Assembly (NCBI GenBank): GCA_017627975.1
Contig: JAGAFT010000120.1
Location: 1 to 31,890 of the forward strand
Origin: Oscillospiraceae bacterium
GTDB lineage: Bacteria; Bacillota_A; Clostridia; Oscillospirales; Oscillospiraceae
Length of the DNA: 31,890 bases
Direction: 5' to 3'
The position numbers were made by a program, and so were the translations under genes. The notes below the pieces were generated by a model, which saw nothing but the letters and a program-made list of their open reading frames with translations, was not told where the DNA came from and searched no databases. How positions within the stretch are numbered: the stretch's first letter is position 1; the number at the start of each line of letters is the position of its first letter. Shown here piece by piece: positions 31,769-31,890 of this stretch.

Positions 31769-31890
31769 TTAGGTATGTTTGACACAAAAGAGATATTCAA
31801 TTATCCATATAAGTTTGAAATTTGACGCATTTCATTGCAAATATACCACATTTCATTATTGACTATTTCATGCTTACGAGATATAATTTA
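31769..31890. other. AT-rich end of window without a recognised gene
   Basis: Very AT-rich, with repeated ATTTCAT-like words (CATTTCATTG, CATTTCATTA, ATTTCATGC). It could hold the promoter of the interrupted minus-strand gene, but no convincing -35/-10 pair was found. Confidence 0.4.

Larger units (their letters stand above)
27061..31890 (+). mobile_element. Probable end of an integrative conjugative element (or remnant) at the 3' part of rlmD
   Basis: From the 3' part of rlmD rightwards the sequence is AT-richer and codon use changes. It contains a DUF6061-like small gene, resistance-type cargo and an interrupted gene of a kind found in clostridial ICEs. rlmD/rumA is a known insertion target of such elements in Firmicutes. 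The left boundary is approximate and the element runs past the window edge; no recombinase or second att site is visible, so the call rests on gene content and composition. Confidence 0.5.

Overview
The window looks like a chromosomal segment of a Gram-positive, GC-rich member of the Clostridia (probably a gut Oscillospiraceae- or Lachnospiraceae-like species). The reasons are a lysine (L-box) riboswitch, a single-chain glycyl-tRNA synthetase, type III pantothenate kinase, an RlmD methyltransferase lacking its TRAM domain, a DUF2974 lipase-like protein, and strong sigma-A type promoters and Rho-independent terminators. Genus cannot be fixed from the sequence alone. From about 27.1 kb to the right edge the DNA becomes clearly AT-richer (for example 43 G+C in bases 26701-26760 against 24 in 28081-28140). 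It carries genes typical of integrative conjugative elements (ICEs), so I read it as one end of an acquired element or its remnant.

Layout. 1-0.5 kb: 3' end of a tripartite tricarboxylate transporter permease, convergent with the next operon across a shared terminator. 0.56-5.1 kb (minus): a lysine-riboswitch-controlled operon of binding protein, permease, ATPase and M20 peptidase, with a perfect-consensus -35 promoter and an attenuator hairpin. 5.2-6.3 kb: DEDDh exonuclease with a zinc ribbon. 6.5-8.0 kb: glutamate dehydrogenase with an inverted repeat laid over its promoter. 8.0-11.4 kb: glyS-nadE operon, where the NAD synthetase keeps its synthetase domain but has lost the Lys and Cys of the glutaminase triad. 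11.5-13.0 kb: coaX and a small membrane protein. 13.0-14.8 kb: MATE transporter and a second small membrane protein. 14.8-16.3 kb: a long regulatory-looking intergenic stretch, a 73-residue protein with a double-glycine motif, and a metallophosphoesterase. 16.3-25.8 kb: an oligopeptide/nickel-type ABC transporter whose second ATPase is separated from the other four genes by a DUF2974 protein and a tandem pair of exported TlpA-like thioredoxins. 25.9-27.4 kb: rlmD. 27.1-31.9 kb: ICE-type DNA with a DUF6061-like small protein, a LacI-family regulator, a second MATE transporter, an AAC(3)-family acetyltransferase and an interrupted ICE gene.

How parts may work together. The riboswitch makes the first ABC transporter a probable lysine importer and puts an M20 peptidase in the same lysine response. 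Two separate promoters (upstream of the 73-residue protein and of the thioredoxin pair) share a TGTGACAGT-N2-TGTGA element placed exactly 11 nt before the -10 box, suggesting one response regulator for both. A NAD synthetase without a working glutaminase would depend on free ammonia. The observations I would check first are the NadE active-site loss, the shared promoter element, the lysine-regulated M20 peptidase, and the rlmD junction with its AAC(3)/MATE cargo. No tRNA, rRNA, CRISPR array or intact insertion sequence was seen.
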